From positions 1 to 32,580 of the forward strand of contig JBBQTQ010000024.1 of NCBI GenBank assembly GCA_038213135.1: DNA of 32,580 bases, read 5' to 3'. This document shows, one piece after another, positions 24,891 through 32,580 of this stretch (positions are counted from its first letter, which is position 1; each line of letters opens with the position of its first letter). Position numbers and translations under genes: made by a program. Source of the DNA: JBBQTQ01 sp038213135. Its GTDB lineage: Bacteria; Actinomycetota; Thermoleophilia; Gaiellales; Gaiellaceae. The notes under the pieces are model-generated. The model was not told the DNA's origin and made no database searches. It saw only the letters and a program-made list of their open reading frames with translations.

Positions 24891-25792
24891 CGGAGTTCAC
24901 CGTCCGCCCGATGGAGCTCGAGCGCGACGCGGGGGCGGTCGCCGATCTGACCAACGCCGCTGCTAATGCTCTGGAGGGCCGCCCCCCGATCTGGACGGAA
25001 AGCGATTTCCGTTCGTGGGTCGGGGCTCTCCCGGAAGGAAGCGAGCTCTGGGTAGCAGCTGAGGGTGAGGCGCTTGCAGGGTGCGCGGACGCGACCAGTC
25101 GCGAGCCAGGACTCGCCGAAGGAGGCGTCTGCGTCGCGCCGGAGTTCCTGGGCCAGGGGCTCGGCAGCCGCCTCCTCGATCTGACGGAGAGCTGGGCGAC
25201 CGGCCGGGGCATGGCTTCGATCCGTCAGACCTGCCCCGCCGCTGACGAGGCAGGCCGCCGGCTGCTCGAGGGCCGCGGTTATCGCCGGGTTCGCAGCTTC
25301 TTCACGATGGGGATCGAGGTGCCGCCTGACTTCGCGGCGCCCGAGCCCCCGACGGGGATCGCGATCGGGCCGCTGCGCCCCGAGCAGGAACGCGCCGTCC
25401 ATGCAGCGATCGCGGAGGCCTTCGCGGACGACTGGTCGTTCCGGTCACGGCCGTTCGAGGAGTGGCGCAAGCACCGCATCGAAGGCGAGGAGTTCGACGC
25501 AGACCTCTTCCGCGTCGCGAGCGACGGCGAGGAGGTTGCCGGCGTCGCGCTCTGCGTTCAACGGCTGGACGGTTGGGTCGAAAACCTGGCCGTCAGGCCG
25601 GGGTGGCGGAAGCGTGGGTTGGGGATCGCCCTCCTCGACGCGAGCTTCGCCGAGTTCGCGCGCCGCGGGCAGCGCCGCGTGGTACTGGGCGTCGACGCCG
25701 AGAATCCCACCGGCGCGACCCGGCTCTACGAGCGAGCGGGCATGCAGGTCGAGTTGCAGTCAGACGTCTACGAGAAGGAGCTTTCCGCCTGA
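24887..25792 (+). CDS. Two-domain GNAT acetyltransferase, first of a tandem pair
   Basis: The 301 residues make two GNAT folds. The N-terminal domain has an acetyl-CoA loop GQGLGSRLL near residue 90; the C-terminal domain has WRKRGLGIALL near 240 and the strand VVLGVDAENPTGATRLYERAG. The arrangement resembles mycothiol synthase (MshD), but I see nothing that proves that substrate. GTG 24887 overlaps the HAD stop. The C-terminal half is clearly related to that of the next gene (GVDAENxTGAxRLYE and YEK), so the pair arose by duplication. The N-acetylated target is unknown. Confidence 0.85.
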   Translation: MTEFTVRPMELERDAGAVADLTNAAANALEGRPPIWTESDFRSWVGALPEGSELWVAAEGEALAGCADATSREPGLAEGGVCVAPEFLGQGLGSRLLDLTESWATGRGMASIRQTCPAADEAGRRLLEGRGYRRVRSFFTMGIEVPPDFAAPEPPTGIAIGPLRPEQERAVHAAIAEAFADDWSFRSRPFEEWRKHRIEGEEFDADLFRVASDGEEVAGVALCVQRLDGWVENLAVRPGWRKRGLGIALLDASFAEFARRGQRRVVLGVDAENPTGATRLYERAGMQVELQSDVYEKELSA

Positions 25793-26634
25793 GCCTGCGG
25801 CCGGCTCGCGAGGAGGACGCGCCACGAGTTGCCGCGCTGCGCACGGGCGTGCCCGAGCCGGTGAGCCCGGACTCTCTCCTCCTGGAGTGGCGCTCGCCCA
25901 GGATCGATCTGCAACGGGACACCCGAGTCGGCGACCGGGAATATGCGCTGGTCGAGATCGTCGACGAGCGCGCCTTCCTCGGCTTTGCCGGCGAGCCCTC
26001 AGACGAGCTGATGCGCTGGGCTCTCGGGCGGGCTGCGAAGGGCGCGCGCCGCGCTCTCGCCGGGGCGTGGACCGCTGAGCAGGCGGTTGGCCGCGCGCTC
26101 GAGCGCCAGGGCTTCAGTCCCGTGCGGCATTCGTGGCGAATGACGATCGACCTCGACACCGCCCCCGAGATTCCCGCCTGGCCCGAAGGCATTGAAGTGC
26201 GCACGTTCGCCGAGGGGGACGGACAGATCTTCTACGCGGTTCAGCAGGAGAGCTTCGACGACCACTGGGAGCCCGTTCACGTGCCCTTCGAGGACTGGGC
26301 GCACCACACGCTCGAAGCTCCGGACTTCGATCCGCAGCTGTGGTTCCTCGCTCTCCAGGACGGCGAGCCGACAGGATTCTCGATCTGCCGTGTCCACTCG
26401 GCCGATCCCGGGCTCGGCGTCGTCGGCGTCCTCGGCGTTCGCAGACCCTGGCGGAGACGCGGGCTCGGGCGGGCGCTGCTGCTGCACTCCTTCGAGCAGC
26501 TCCGCGCACGCGGCCTGCGCCGTGTCGCGCTCGGAGTCGACGCCGAGAACCTGACCGGTGCCGACCGCCTCTACGAGAGCGTAGGCATGCGCGTGGTGGA
26601 TCGCTTCGACATCTACGAGAAGACGCTCGCCTAG
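25789..26634 (+). CDS. Two-domain GNAT acetyltransferase, second of the pair, apparent CTG start
   Basis: Paralogue of the preceding gene. The 281 residues have a degenerate N-terminal GNAT half with no recognisable acetyl-CoA loop, and an intact C-terminal half with WRRRGLGRALLL near 220 and VALGVDAENLTGADRLYES. The frame has no ATG, GTG or TTG close to the N-terminal strand LSLRPAREED. CTG 25789 overlaps the upstream stop as CTGA and has a perfect AAGGAG (25775-25780) 8 bp upstream. The next GTG codons would remove the first strand and helix. Function as for its neighbour: an acetyltransferase of unknown substrate. Confidence 0.84.
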   Translation: MSLRPAREEDAPRVAALRTGVPEPVSPDSLLLEWRSPRIDLQRDTRVGDREYALVEIVDERAFLGFAGEPSDELMRWALGRAAKGARRALAGAWTAEQAVGRALERQGFSPVRHSWRMTIDLDTAPEIPAWPEGIEVRTFAEGDGQIFYAVQQESFDDHWEPVHVPFEDWAHHTLEAPDFDPQLWFLALQDGEPTGFSICRVHSADPGLGVVGVLGVRRPWRRRGLGRALLLHSFEQLRARGLRRVALGVDAENLTGADRLYESVGMRVVDRFDIYEKTLA

Positions 26635-26644
26635 CTGTACGCTC

Positions 26645-27427
26645 ATGGGCGTGTCGCGCCTGCGCGCGAAGTGCCCGCACTGTCAGACGTTCACCGCCGT
26701 CGCTCTCGGGCCGGACTTCGAGTGCCATTCGTGCGGCACGGAGTTCCACTCCGGGCTCGTGCGGGTGCCGCGCGCCTGGGGGGATGGCGGCCAGGAGATG
26801 GCCGAGGCCGCCTCGCTGCCGCTGCCCTTTCCGGAGGCGGCCGTCGTGGCGGAGGACAACCTCGGCGTCCAGACGCTCGTGCTCGCGACCGAGCTTCCCG
26901 AGCGGCCGCTCGTTCTTGGCGGCTGTTGCTGCTCGCACGTCGGCGCCGTCGAAGGGCTGGCCGCCCGTCACGAGCGGCTGGCGCTCGTCTGGTTCGACGC
27001 GCACGGCGACCTGAACACGCCTGAGAGCTCCCCCTCCGGCAACCCCTGGGGTATGCCGCTCCGGATGATCCTCGACGCCGGCGCGGTGAAGCCGGAGAAC
27101 ACCGCGCTCGTCGGCGCGCGCAACCTCGATCCGCCCGAATCCGAGTTCCTCGAGGCGAGTGGGATCCACGCCGGCGAGTGGGCCATTGACCGGGCACTGA
27201 ACGAGGTCGACTGCGTCTACGTGGCCTTCGACGCCGACGTGCTCGACCCGGGAGAAGCCGCCGTCTGGATGCCCGAGCCCGGTGGTCTCTCGATCGTCGA
27301 GGCGGAGCGCGAGCTCTGGAAGGTGCGCCAGCTCGGCCAGGTGGTCGGCGCCGGCTTCACCGGCCTTCGCCCCGACGAGGCGAACGTCGAGTTGCTGACG
27401 CGCCTCGCCGCGGCGATGGCGCTCTAA
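26645..27427 (+). CDS. Ureohydrolase-family protein with N-terminal zinc ribbon and altered metal motif
   Basis: A 260-residue member of the arginase/agmatinase superfamily. Residues 1-40 form a zinc ribbon (Cys10, Cys13, Cys27, Cys30) that is not part of classical arginases. The metal motifs FDAHGD (Asp118, His120, Asp122) and FDADVLDP (Asp196, Asp198) are kept. The first motif, normally GGDHS, reads GGCCCSHVGAV (92-102), with Cys94-96 in place of Asp-His-Ser and a His at 98. It may be a hydrolase with a different metal or substrate, or a non-enzymatic relative. ATG 26645 is 10 bp after the GNAT stop with no clear ribosome-binding site. It precedes accD by 12 bp. Confidence 0.8.
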   Translation: MGVSRLRAKCPHCQTFTAVALGPDFECHSCGTEFHSGLVRVPRAWGDGGQEMAEAASLPLPFPEAAVVAEDNLGVQTLVLATELPERPLVLGGCCCSHVGAVEGLAARHERLALVWFDAHGDLNTPESSPSGNPWGMPLRMILDAGAVKPENTALVGARNLDPPESEFLEASGIHAGEWAIDRALNEVDCVYVAFDADVLDPGEAAVWMPEPGGLSIVEAERELWKVRQLGQVVGAGFTGLRPDEANVELLTRLAAAMAL

Positions 27428-27439
27428 ACTCGGGAGCGC

Positions 27440-28291
27440 ATGGCCGGCGGCCACATCGACGTCTCCATCGAGCGGAAGGGCCCGGAGACGACTGCGGTCC
27501 AGGGGAAGAAGCACCCCAACACCTGTCCCGAGTGCGGCTCGCACTACCGCGACGACGAGCTGGAGCATGCGCTTTTCGTCTGCACGCACTGCGGCCACCA
27601 CTTCCCGGTACGAGCGCGCGCGCGAATCGCGCAGCTCGCGGACGACGGCAGCTTCGTCGAGGAGGCCGAGGACGTGCACTCCGCCGATCCGCTCGACTTC
27701 TTCGACCTGCGGCCCTACACGGAGCGGATCGCGGAGGCGGAGCTCGAGACCGGGCTCGGCGAGGCGATCGTGATCGGACGCGCTTCCCTCGACGGGATTC
27801 CCTGCCAGCTCTCGGTGATGGACTTCGCCTTCATGGGCGGCTCGATGGGCGGCGCCGTCGGCGAGAAGTTCGCGCGCGCCTGCGAGACCGCCGCCGAGCG
27901 CGAGGTGCCGCTGATCTCGGTCACCGCCTCCGGCGGCGCCCGCATGCAGGAGGGGATCCTCTCGCTGATGCAACTGCCGAAGACGGTCTGTGCGGTCGAG
28001 GACCTCCACGACGCCGGCTGCGCCATGTTCAGCGTCATGGCGCATCCGACGACCGCAGGCGTGCTGGCTAGCTTTGCGAGTCTCGGGGACGTGCTCGTCG
28101 CGGAGCCGGGCGCCCTCCTCTCCTTCACCGGCCCGCGCGTCGTCCAGCAGACGACCCGCGAGAAGCTGCCCGAGGACTTCGGGCTGGCCGAGGCCAATCT
28201 CCGGCACGGCCATCTGGACGCGATCGTCAACCGCCACGACCTGCGCGGGTATCTCACGCGCCTGCTCAGGCTCTTCAGCAATGGCCGGTGA
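27440..28291 (+). CDS. accD: Acetyl-CoA carboxylase carboxyltransferase subunit beta
   Basis: Beta half of the carboxyltransferase that moves CO2 from biotin to acetyl-CoA to form malonyl-CoA. The 283 residues have the N-terminal zinc ribbon (Cys29, Cys32, Cys48, Cys51) and a crotonase-like core with MDFAFMGGSMGGAVGEK and TASGGARMQEG. This separate AccD/AccA layout is the E. coli type, not the fused acyl-CoA carboxylase beta chains common in mycolic-acid actinobacteria. ATG 27440 has GGGAG just upstream. accA starts 11 bp before the accD stop. Confidence 0.95.
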   Translation: MAGGHIDVSIERKGPETTAVQGKKHPNTCPECGSHYRDDELEHALFVCTHCGHHFPVRARARIAQLADDGSFVEEAEDVHSADPLDFFDLRPYTERIAEAELETGLGEAIVIGRASLDGIPCQLSVMDFAFMGGSMGGAVGEKFARACETAAEREVPLISVTASGGARMQEGILSLMQLPKTVCAVEDLHDAGCAMFSVMAHPTTAGVLASFASLGDVLVAEPGALLSFTGPRVVQQTTREKLPEDFGLAEANLRHGHLDAIVNRHDLRGYLTRLLRLFSNGR

Positions 28292-29219
28292 CGCCGAGCT
28301 GCGGTTGCGCGAGCGGCTCAGCCGCCTGCGCAACCTGGCCCTGCTTGGCGGGACGAAGGTCTCGGGTGAGCTCGAGCGGCTGCAGCGCCAGCTCGAGCGG
28401 CTGGAGGCCGAGCCAGAGCCGACCGACGAGGAGATCTGGCGCTCGGTCGAGCTCGCGCGGCACGAGGATCGTCCGTACACCCTCGACTACGTCCAGCGGC
28501 TGATGGCCGACTGGGTCGAGCTTCATGGAGACAAGGCCCGGGTGGACGACGCGGCGATCGTCGCGGGGCTCGGCCGCTTCGAAGGCCGTACGGTCGCCCT
28601 GATCGGCCACCAGAAGGGCCGCGATATCAAGGAGCGCACGAAACGGAACTTCGGGATGGGCAACCCCGAGGGGTACACGAAGGCGATGCGCGTGATGGGG
28701 CTCGCCGAGCGGCACCGCTTTCCGCTGTTGACCCTCGTGGACACGCCCGGTGCCTGGCCCGGAGTCTCGGCCGAGCAGCACGGCCAGGGCGGCACGCTCG
28801 CCCGCTCGCACGAGCTGATGGCGCGACTGACGGTCCCGGTGATCTCCTGCGTGATCGGCGAGGGCGGCTCTGGTGGCGCGAGCGCGCTCGCGCTCGCCGA
28901 CCGCGTCCTGATGCAGGAGAACGCGATCTACACGGTGATCACGCCGGAGGGCTGTGCCGCGATCCTCTGGCGCGACGCCTCGCAGGCGCGAAAGGCGGCG
29001 AGTGCGTTCAAGCCCGACGCAGCGCACTGCCTGGAGCTCGGAGTGATCGACGGGATCGTCCCGGAGCCGCCCGGCGGCGCCCAGAACGACCACGACGAGG
29101 CAGCGAGATTGCTCGGAGAGTCGCTTGTGGATGCTCTGGAGGGTCTGGAGGGACGTTCCGGAGACGAGTTGCGGAGGTCCCGTCGACAAAAGTTCCGGCA
29201 AATGGGCGTTTTTGCCTAG
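28281..29219 (+). CDS. accA: Acetyl-CoA carboxylase carboxyltransferase subunit alpha
   Basis: Alpha half of the acetyl-CoA carboxylase carboxyltransferase. The 312 residues include RPYTLDYVQRL, a core with IGHQKGRD, MGNPEGYTKAMRVM, the oxyanion glycine segment GEGGSGGASALA and ITPEGCAAILW. ATG 28281 overlaps accD by 11 bp, so the two subunits are made together. The biotin carrier (accB) and biotin carboxylase (accC) are not in the window. The C-terminus has a basic RRSRRQKF stretch. Confidence 0.95.
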   Translation: MAGDAELRLRERLSRLRNLALLGGTKVSGELERLQRQLERLEAEPEPTDEEIWRSVELARHEDRPYTLDYVQRLMADWVELHGDKARVDDAAIVAGLGRFEGRTVALIGHQKGRDIKERTKRNFGMGNPEGYTKAMRVMGLAERHRFPLLTLVDTPGAWPGVSAEQHGQGGTLARSHELMARLTVPVISCVIGEGGSGGASALALADRVLMQENAIYTVITPEGCAAILWRDASQARKAASAFKPDAAHCLELGVIDGIVPEPPGGAQNDHDEAARLLGESLVDALEGLEGRSGDELRRSRRQKFRQMGVFA

Positions 29220-29240
29220 CCAAGCGGCCTCTAGAACCCT

Positions 29241-29258
29241 CCGTCCACAGTCTCCACA
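29241..29258 (+). other. Two tandem DnaA-box-like sites upstream of ligD
   Basis: CCGTCCACA (29241-29249) and GTCTCCACA (29250-29258) are head-to-tail in the 179-bp accA-ligD gap, each about two mismatches from a DnaA box. Apart from these and a small CTCAC/GTGAG inverted repeat (29311-29323), I see no defined element in the gap. Confidence 0.25.
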
Positions 29259-29398
29259 GGCTTTTCCCCTGCTCTAAACACCGATTCAAACCCGCAAATC
29301 TGTTGTTTTCTCACACGGTGAGTCTGGGTAGGAAGCCGGAACGATGGCCAGACCGACCTGGGGCGAGCTGGAGGACGCCGGCTCGTAAACCTTCGTAG

Positions 29399-31720
29399 GT
29401 GCCGAAGCTCACCGAGTACAACCGCAAGCGCGATCCGAAGCAGACGCCAGAGCCGTTCGGCTCGCGCAAGCGCGGCCAGGAGCCGATCTTCGTCATCCAG
29501 CGCCACGACGCGCGGCGGCTGCACTACGACTTCCGGCTGGAGCGCAACGGCGCGCTCGCGAGCTGGGCCGTCCCCAAGGGTGTGCCGCTCGAGCCGGGCG
29601 GTAGGGCGCTCGCGGTGCACGTCGAGGACCATCCGATCGAGTACGCGAAGTTCGCCGGCGAGATCCCGAAGGGCCAGTACGGCGCCGGCACGGTCGAGAT
29701 CTGGGACAACGGCACCTACGAGCTCGTCGAGGAGAAGAAGGACGGTGGGCTGACCGTTCGGCTGCACGGCAAGCGGCTCGAGGGGCTCTGGACGCTCGTG
29801 CCGGCGAAGCTCGACGGCGACCCGAAGAACTGGCTGCTGATCCGCAAGCGCGAGGAGGGCGCGTCACGCTCGAAGCGCGAGTACGCGCCGATGATGGCGA
29901 CGCCCGCCGACGGGATTCCGCCCGGCTCGGGCTGGCTCTACGAGGTCAAGTGGGACGGCTTTCGCGCGCTCGCGTACGTGCGCGGCGGGGAAGGCGTGAG
30001 GCTCGTCAGCCGCAACGGGAACGACCTCACCGAGCGCTTCAAGTCGGTCGCGAGGGCGCTCCCGAGCGCGCTGCGCACCTCGGAGGCCGTGCTCGACGGC
30101 GAGGTCTGCGCGCTCGACGACCAGGGTCGGCCGAGCTTCTCCGCGATGCAACAGGGGAAGGCGGGCACGCCGATCGTCTACGAGGTCTTCGACCTGCTCG
30201 AGGTGGACGGGGAGTCGGTCGTCGACCTCGCGCTGACCGAACGCCGCCGCAGGCTCGAGCAGATCCTCGACAAGCGCAACAAGACGGTGCGCCTGTCGGA
30301 GGTGTTCGACGACGGCGACGCGCTCCTGACCGCTGCGGAGGAGAGCGGGCTCGAGGGTGTGGTCGCCAAGAAGGCGGAGTCGCCGTACCGCCAGGGGAAG
30401 CGAACTCGCGAGTGGCTGAAGCTCAAGGTGCGGCCCGAACAGGAGTTCCTGGTAGTCGGCTACACGCGCGGCGAGGGAAACCGGGCGGTCGGGTTCGGCT
30501 CGCTGGTGCTCGCGGTGAATGAGGGCGGCAAGCTGCGTTACGCAGGCAACGTCGGCACCGGCTTCACAGGCAAGGAGATCGAGCGGCTGCTCGCGCTGAT
30601 GAAGCCGTTGCGATGCGAGAAGCCCCCGCTCGACCCGGTGCCGAAGATGCCCCGCGTCCGCAGGGGCGACGTCGTCTGGGTCGAGCCGAAACTCGTGGCC
30701 GAGGTGCAGTTCGCCGAGTGGACGCACGACGGCCACCTGCGCTCGCCGTCCTACCTGGGCTTACGCGAGGACAAGGCACCGGAAGAGGTGCGAGCCGAGG
30801 AGCCGCTGCCGAGCGAGATCCGGGTGGGCAAGCGCGTGCTGCGGTTGTCGAATCTGGACAAGGTCTTCTTCCCCGACGACGGGATCACGAAGGGCGACCT
30901 CCTCTCCTACTACCGTGCCGTCGCGCCGGCGCTGCTCCCGCACATTCGCAATCGTCCGTTCACCATGAAGCGCTACCCCGACGGGATCGAGGGCAAGTCG
31001 TTCTTCCAGAAGGACGCGCCGAGTCACATGCCGGATTGGATCTCGAGGCGGCCGTTCATGGTCTCGACGCGCGAGAAGCCAAAGGAGCGGAAGCGGATCG
31101 AGGCGCCGCTCGTGAACGACGAGCTGGCGCTGCTCTGGATGGTCAACATGGGCTGCGTCGACCTGAACACGTGGTACTCGCGGGTCGACAAGCCGTCGCG
31201 GCCGGACTGGGTGCTCTTCGACCTCGACCCGGCGGCCGACGTCGGCTTCGCGGAGGTGATCGAGGTCGCGCTGCTCGTGAAGCGAGCGCTCGACGCGTTC
31301 GGGCTCGTCTCGTTCCCGAAGACGAGCGGCTCGAAGGGGATGCACATCCTCGTCCCGATCGAGCGGCGCGCGACCTACGGAGATGCGCGCGAGTTCGCGG
31401 AGATCGTCGCCGGCGCGCTCGCGCGCGCGCATCAGGGCCTGGTCACGACCGAGTGGACGAAGGCGAAGCGGCGTGGCGTCCTGATCGACGCGAATCAGAA
31501 CGGCGAAGGGAAGACGATCGCCTCGGTCTACTCGGTGCGGCCACGCCCCGGAGCGCCGGTGTCGACACCGCTGCGCTGGGACGAGGTGAACGAGAAGCTC
31601 AACCCGGCGATCTACTCGATGGAGGTCGTGCTCGACCGGGTCGGGCGGTTCGGCGACCTCTTCGAAGGGGTGCTGACGACGCGCCAGTCGCTGGCGAAGG
31701 CGCTGCGGGCGCTCAAGTAG
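29399..31720 (+). CDS. ligD: Multifunctional DNA ligase D (PE-LIG-POL)
   Basis: ATP-dependent end-joining ligase of 773 residues. The order is 3'-phosphoesterase (about 1-160, with HDARRLHYDFRLE and HVEDHPIEYAKF), ligase (about 165-470, nucleophile Lys184 in EVKWDGFRAL and later VVAKKAESPYRQGKRT), and archaeo-eukaryotic primase-type polymerase (about 490-773, metal Asp608 and Asp610 in FDLDPAADVG, with GSKGMHILVP). This is the Pseudomonas order rather than the POL-PE-LIG order of mycobacteria. It normally works with Ku in nonhomologous end joining; no ku gene is in the window. The start is GTG 29399. The 3' end overlaps the facing methyltransferase gene by 8 bp. Confidence 0.95.
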   Translation: MPKLTEYNRKRDPKQTPEPFGSRKRGQEPIFVIQRHDARRLHYDFRLERNGALASWAVPKGVPLEPGGRALAVHVEDHPIEYAKFAGEIPKGQYGAGTVEIWDNGTYELVEEKKDGGLTVRLHGKRLEGLWTLVPAKLDGDPKNWLLIRKREEGASRSKREYAPMMATPADGIPPGSGWLYEVKWDGFRALAYVRGGEGVRLVSRNGNDLTERFKSVARALPSALRTSEAVLDGEVCALDDQGRPSFSAMQQGKAGTPIVYEVFDLLEVDGESVVDLALTERRRRLEQILDKRNKTVRLSEVFDDGDALLTAAEESGLEGVVAKKAESPYRQGKRTREWLKLKVRPEQEFLVVGYTRGEGNRAVGFGSLVLAVNEGGKLRYAGNVGTGFTGKEIERLLALMKPLRCEKPPLDPVPKMPRVRRGDVVWVEPKLVAEVQFAEWTHDGHLRSPSYLGLREDKAPEEVRAEEPLPSEIRVGKRVLRLSNLDKVFFPDDGITKGDLLSYYRAVAPALLPHIRNRPFTMKRYPDGIEGKSFFQKDAPSHMPDWISRRPFMVSTREKPKERKRIEAPLVNDELALLWMVNMGCVDLNTWYSRVDKPSRPDWVLFDLDPAADVGFAEVIEVALLVKRALDAFGLVSFPKTSGSKGMHILVPIERRATYGDAREFAEIVAGALARAHQGLVTTEWTKAKRRGVLIDANQNGEGKTIASVYSVRPRPGAPVSTPLRWDEVNEKLNPAIYSMEVVLDRVGRFGDLFEGVLTTRQSLAKALRALK

Positions 31721-32580
31721 AGGGCTTCTGCAGCACGGCGATCTCGTGCTGGACCCAGAGCCGCTCGCTCAGGTCTCTCACCTCGAGCCCGGCGGCCGCG
31801 GCGAGGCGGCGGATCGATTCGTCGGTGAAGAGGTAGCAGTGCTCGACGTCGTCGAAGACATGCTTGGAGCTGGCCCCGAACGGCGGTTCCTGGTGCTCGC
31901 GGTCGATCGGTGTCTGCACGATTGCTGTCCCGCCCGGCGAGAGCAGCTCCGCGGCGCCCGTGAGGAAGGCGACCGGGTCTCGTGAGTGCTCGAGCACGTC
32001 GAAGGCGAGGAAGACCTCGACCTGTGGCAGGCCGGGCATCGGGAAGAGCCCGGCTCGCACCTCGACGCCGGTGCGTTGCTGCGTCCAGGCGGCGGTCTTC
32101 TCGTCGGGCTCGACGCCGAGCACGTCGTAGCCGCGCCGCTTCAGCTCTTCGAGCAGGACGCCGGAGCCGACGCCGACCTCGAGGATGCGCTTCGCCCCCG
32201 GTGCGTACTTCTCGACGAGCCCGGCCCAGTAGTCGACGCGGCCGTCGGCGCGGTCGATCCCGGGGCGGCGCTCGATCGGCGGCTGGCCCTTGGTGCGGAC
32301 GCGCCCGTGCCAGTAGAAGTCCATCGAGTAGAGCCGCGAGAGCTCGTCGGCGGCCGGCGGTCGCCGGTTGACGTAACAGCCGCATTCCCGGCAGACGCCG
32401 TAGCTCTCGTGCCACCGGAACGGCGCGAGCTCGCCGCCGCACCAGCAGCGGTCGACAGTGTCGCGACGGAGACTCTCGACCTCTGAAGCTGTGCGGCGCG
32501 TGTGGTACCCGGCGGTCAGCCTGCGGTAGGCGAGATCGGCCGAGCGGAGTGGGTGACGGAGATGGCGGAGGATCGGCTCG
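31713..32580 (-). CDS. SAM-dependent class I methyltransferase with zinc ribbon, 5' end beyond window
   Basis: The frame is open to the right edge, so at least 288 residues are visible and the start lies outside. In order: a segment rich in Arg, a four-cysteine ribbon (CWCGGEL, then CRECGCY), and a Rossmann methyltransferase domain with motif I ILEVGVGSG, acidic loop GVEPDEKT, FLAFDVLEHSRDP and LSPGGTAIVQTP. This architecture is common in methyltransferases of surface-polysaccharide and natural-product clusters, but the substrate cannot be deduced. An internal ATG at 32324 would give a 203-residue protein without the ribbon; the continuity of the ribbon with the frame argues against it. It converges on ligD. 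Confidence 0.85.
   Translation of the reverse strand, partial: EPILRHLRHPLRSADLAYRRLTAGYHTRRTASEVESLRRDTVDRCWCGGELAPFRWHESYGVCRECGCYVNRRPPAADELSRLYSMDFYWHGRVRTKGQPPIERRPGIDRADGRVDYWAGLVEKYAPGAKRILEVGVGSGVLLEELKRRGYDVLGVEPDEKTAAWTQQRTGVEVRAGLFPMPGLPQVEVFLAFDVLEHSRDPVAFLTGAAELLSPGGTAIVQTPIDREHQEPPFGASSKHVFDDVEHCYLFTDESIRRLAAAAGLEVRDLSERLWVQHEIAVLQKPST

Noticed and set aside
29197..29216. GGCAAA/TTTGCC inverted repeat at the end of accA as a terminator
   Set aside because: Only six pairs, mostly AT, lying within the coding sequence; too weak to support.
29344..29388. 14-codon open frame upstream of ligD as a leader peptide
   Set aside because: It has an ATG and a weak AGGAAG, but no composition or codon pattern suggesting regulation, and chance occurrence is likely.

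Overview
The window is the replication-origin neighbourhood of a high-GC actinobacterium joined to a lipid-synthesis region. GC-rich codon use, many GTG and some TTG starts, the order parB-parA-rsmG-jag-yidC-yidD-rnpA-rpmH | dnaA-dnaN-recF-dciA-gyrB-gyrA, and the style of the proteins suggest a deep-branching actinobacterium, perhaps class Thermoleophilia. That placement is an inference; no 16S rRNA gene is present.

Layout. Bases 1-124 hold the last 40 codons of a transposase that ends 12 bp before the parB stop codon. Bases 137-4652 are a leftward operon with most genes overlapping: chromosome segregation (ParA/ParB), 16S rRNA methylation (RsmG), membrane insertion (YidC, YidD, Jag), RNase P protein and ribosomal protein L34. 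Bases 4653-4971 are the dnaA upstream region with DnaA-box-like sites, and the dnaA-dnaN gap has two more, so oriC probably lies here. Bases 4972-14094 run rightward: initiator, sliding clamp, RecF, DciA and both gyrase subunits. gyrB carries an in-frame TAG at codon 47, directly after the ATP-site asparagine; the rest of the gene is intact. Both gyrase genes have a hairpin directly before the start codon.

Bases 14198-16628 hold a small MerR-type protein and a leftward NfeD protease/slipin pair. Bases 16695-18566 encode a secreted peptidoglycan amidase. A biotin ligase (birA, leftward) and fabZ (rightward) diverge with 19 bp between their starts. The operon fabZ-fabH-fabD-fabG-fabF (no acpP) ends at a strong hairpin. 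Then come a YgjP-like metalloprotein, a HAD hydrolase, two tandem GNAT acetyltransferases, an unusual ureohydrolase with a zinc ribbon, and accD-accA. The window closes with a PE-LIG-POL DNA ligase D (no ku nearby) and a leftward methyltransferase cut by the right edge.

How they fit together: AccA/AccD make malonyl-CoA with a biotin carrier that BirA would charge, and Fab enzymes extend it, so bases 18.5-29.2 kb form a fatty-acid supply region with a few unrelated enzymes in the same transcription unit. The most notable observations are the gyrB amber codon, resistance-type residues at classic quinolone positions in both gyrase subunits, gyrase leader hairpins, three genes that seem to start at CTG, overlapping divergent -10 elements between birA and fabZ, and a ureohydrolase with a cysteine-rich replacement of a metal-binding motif.
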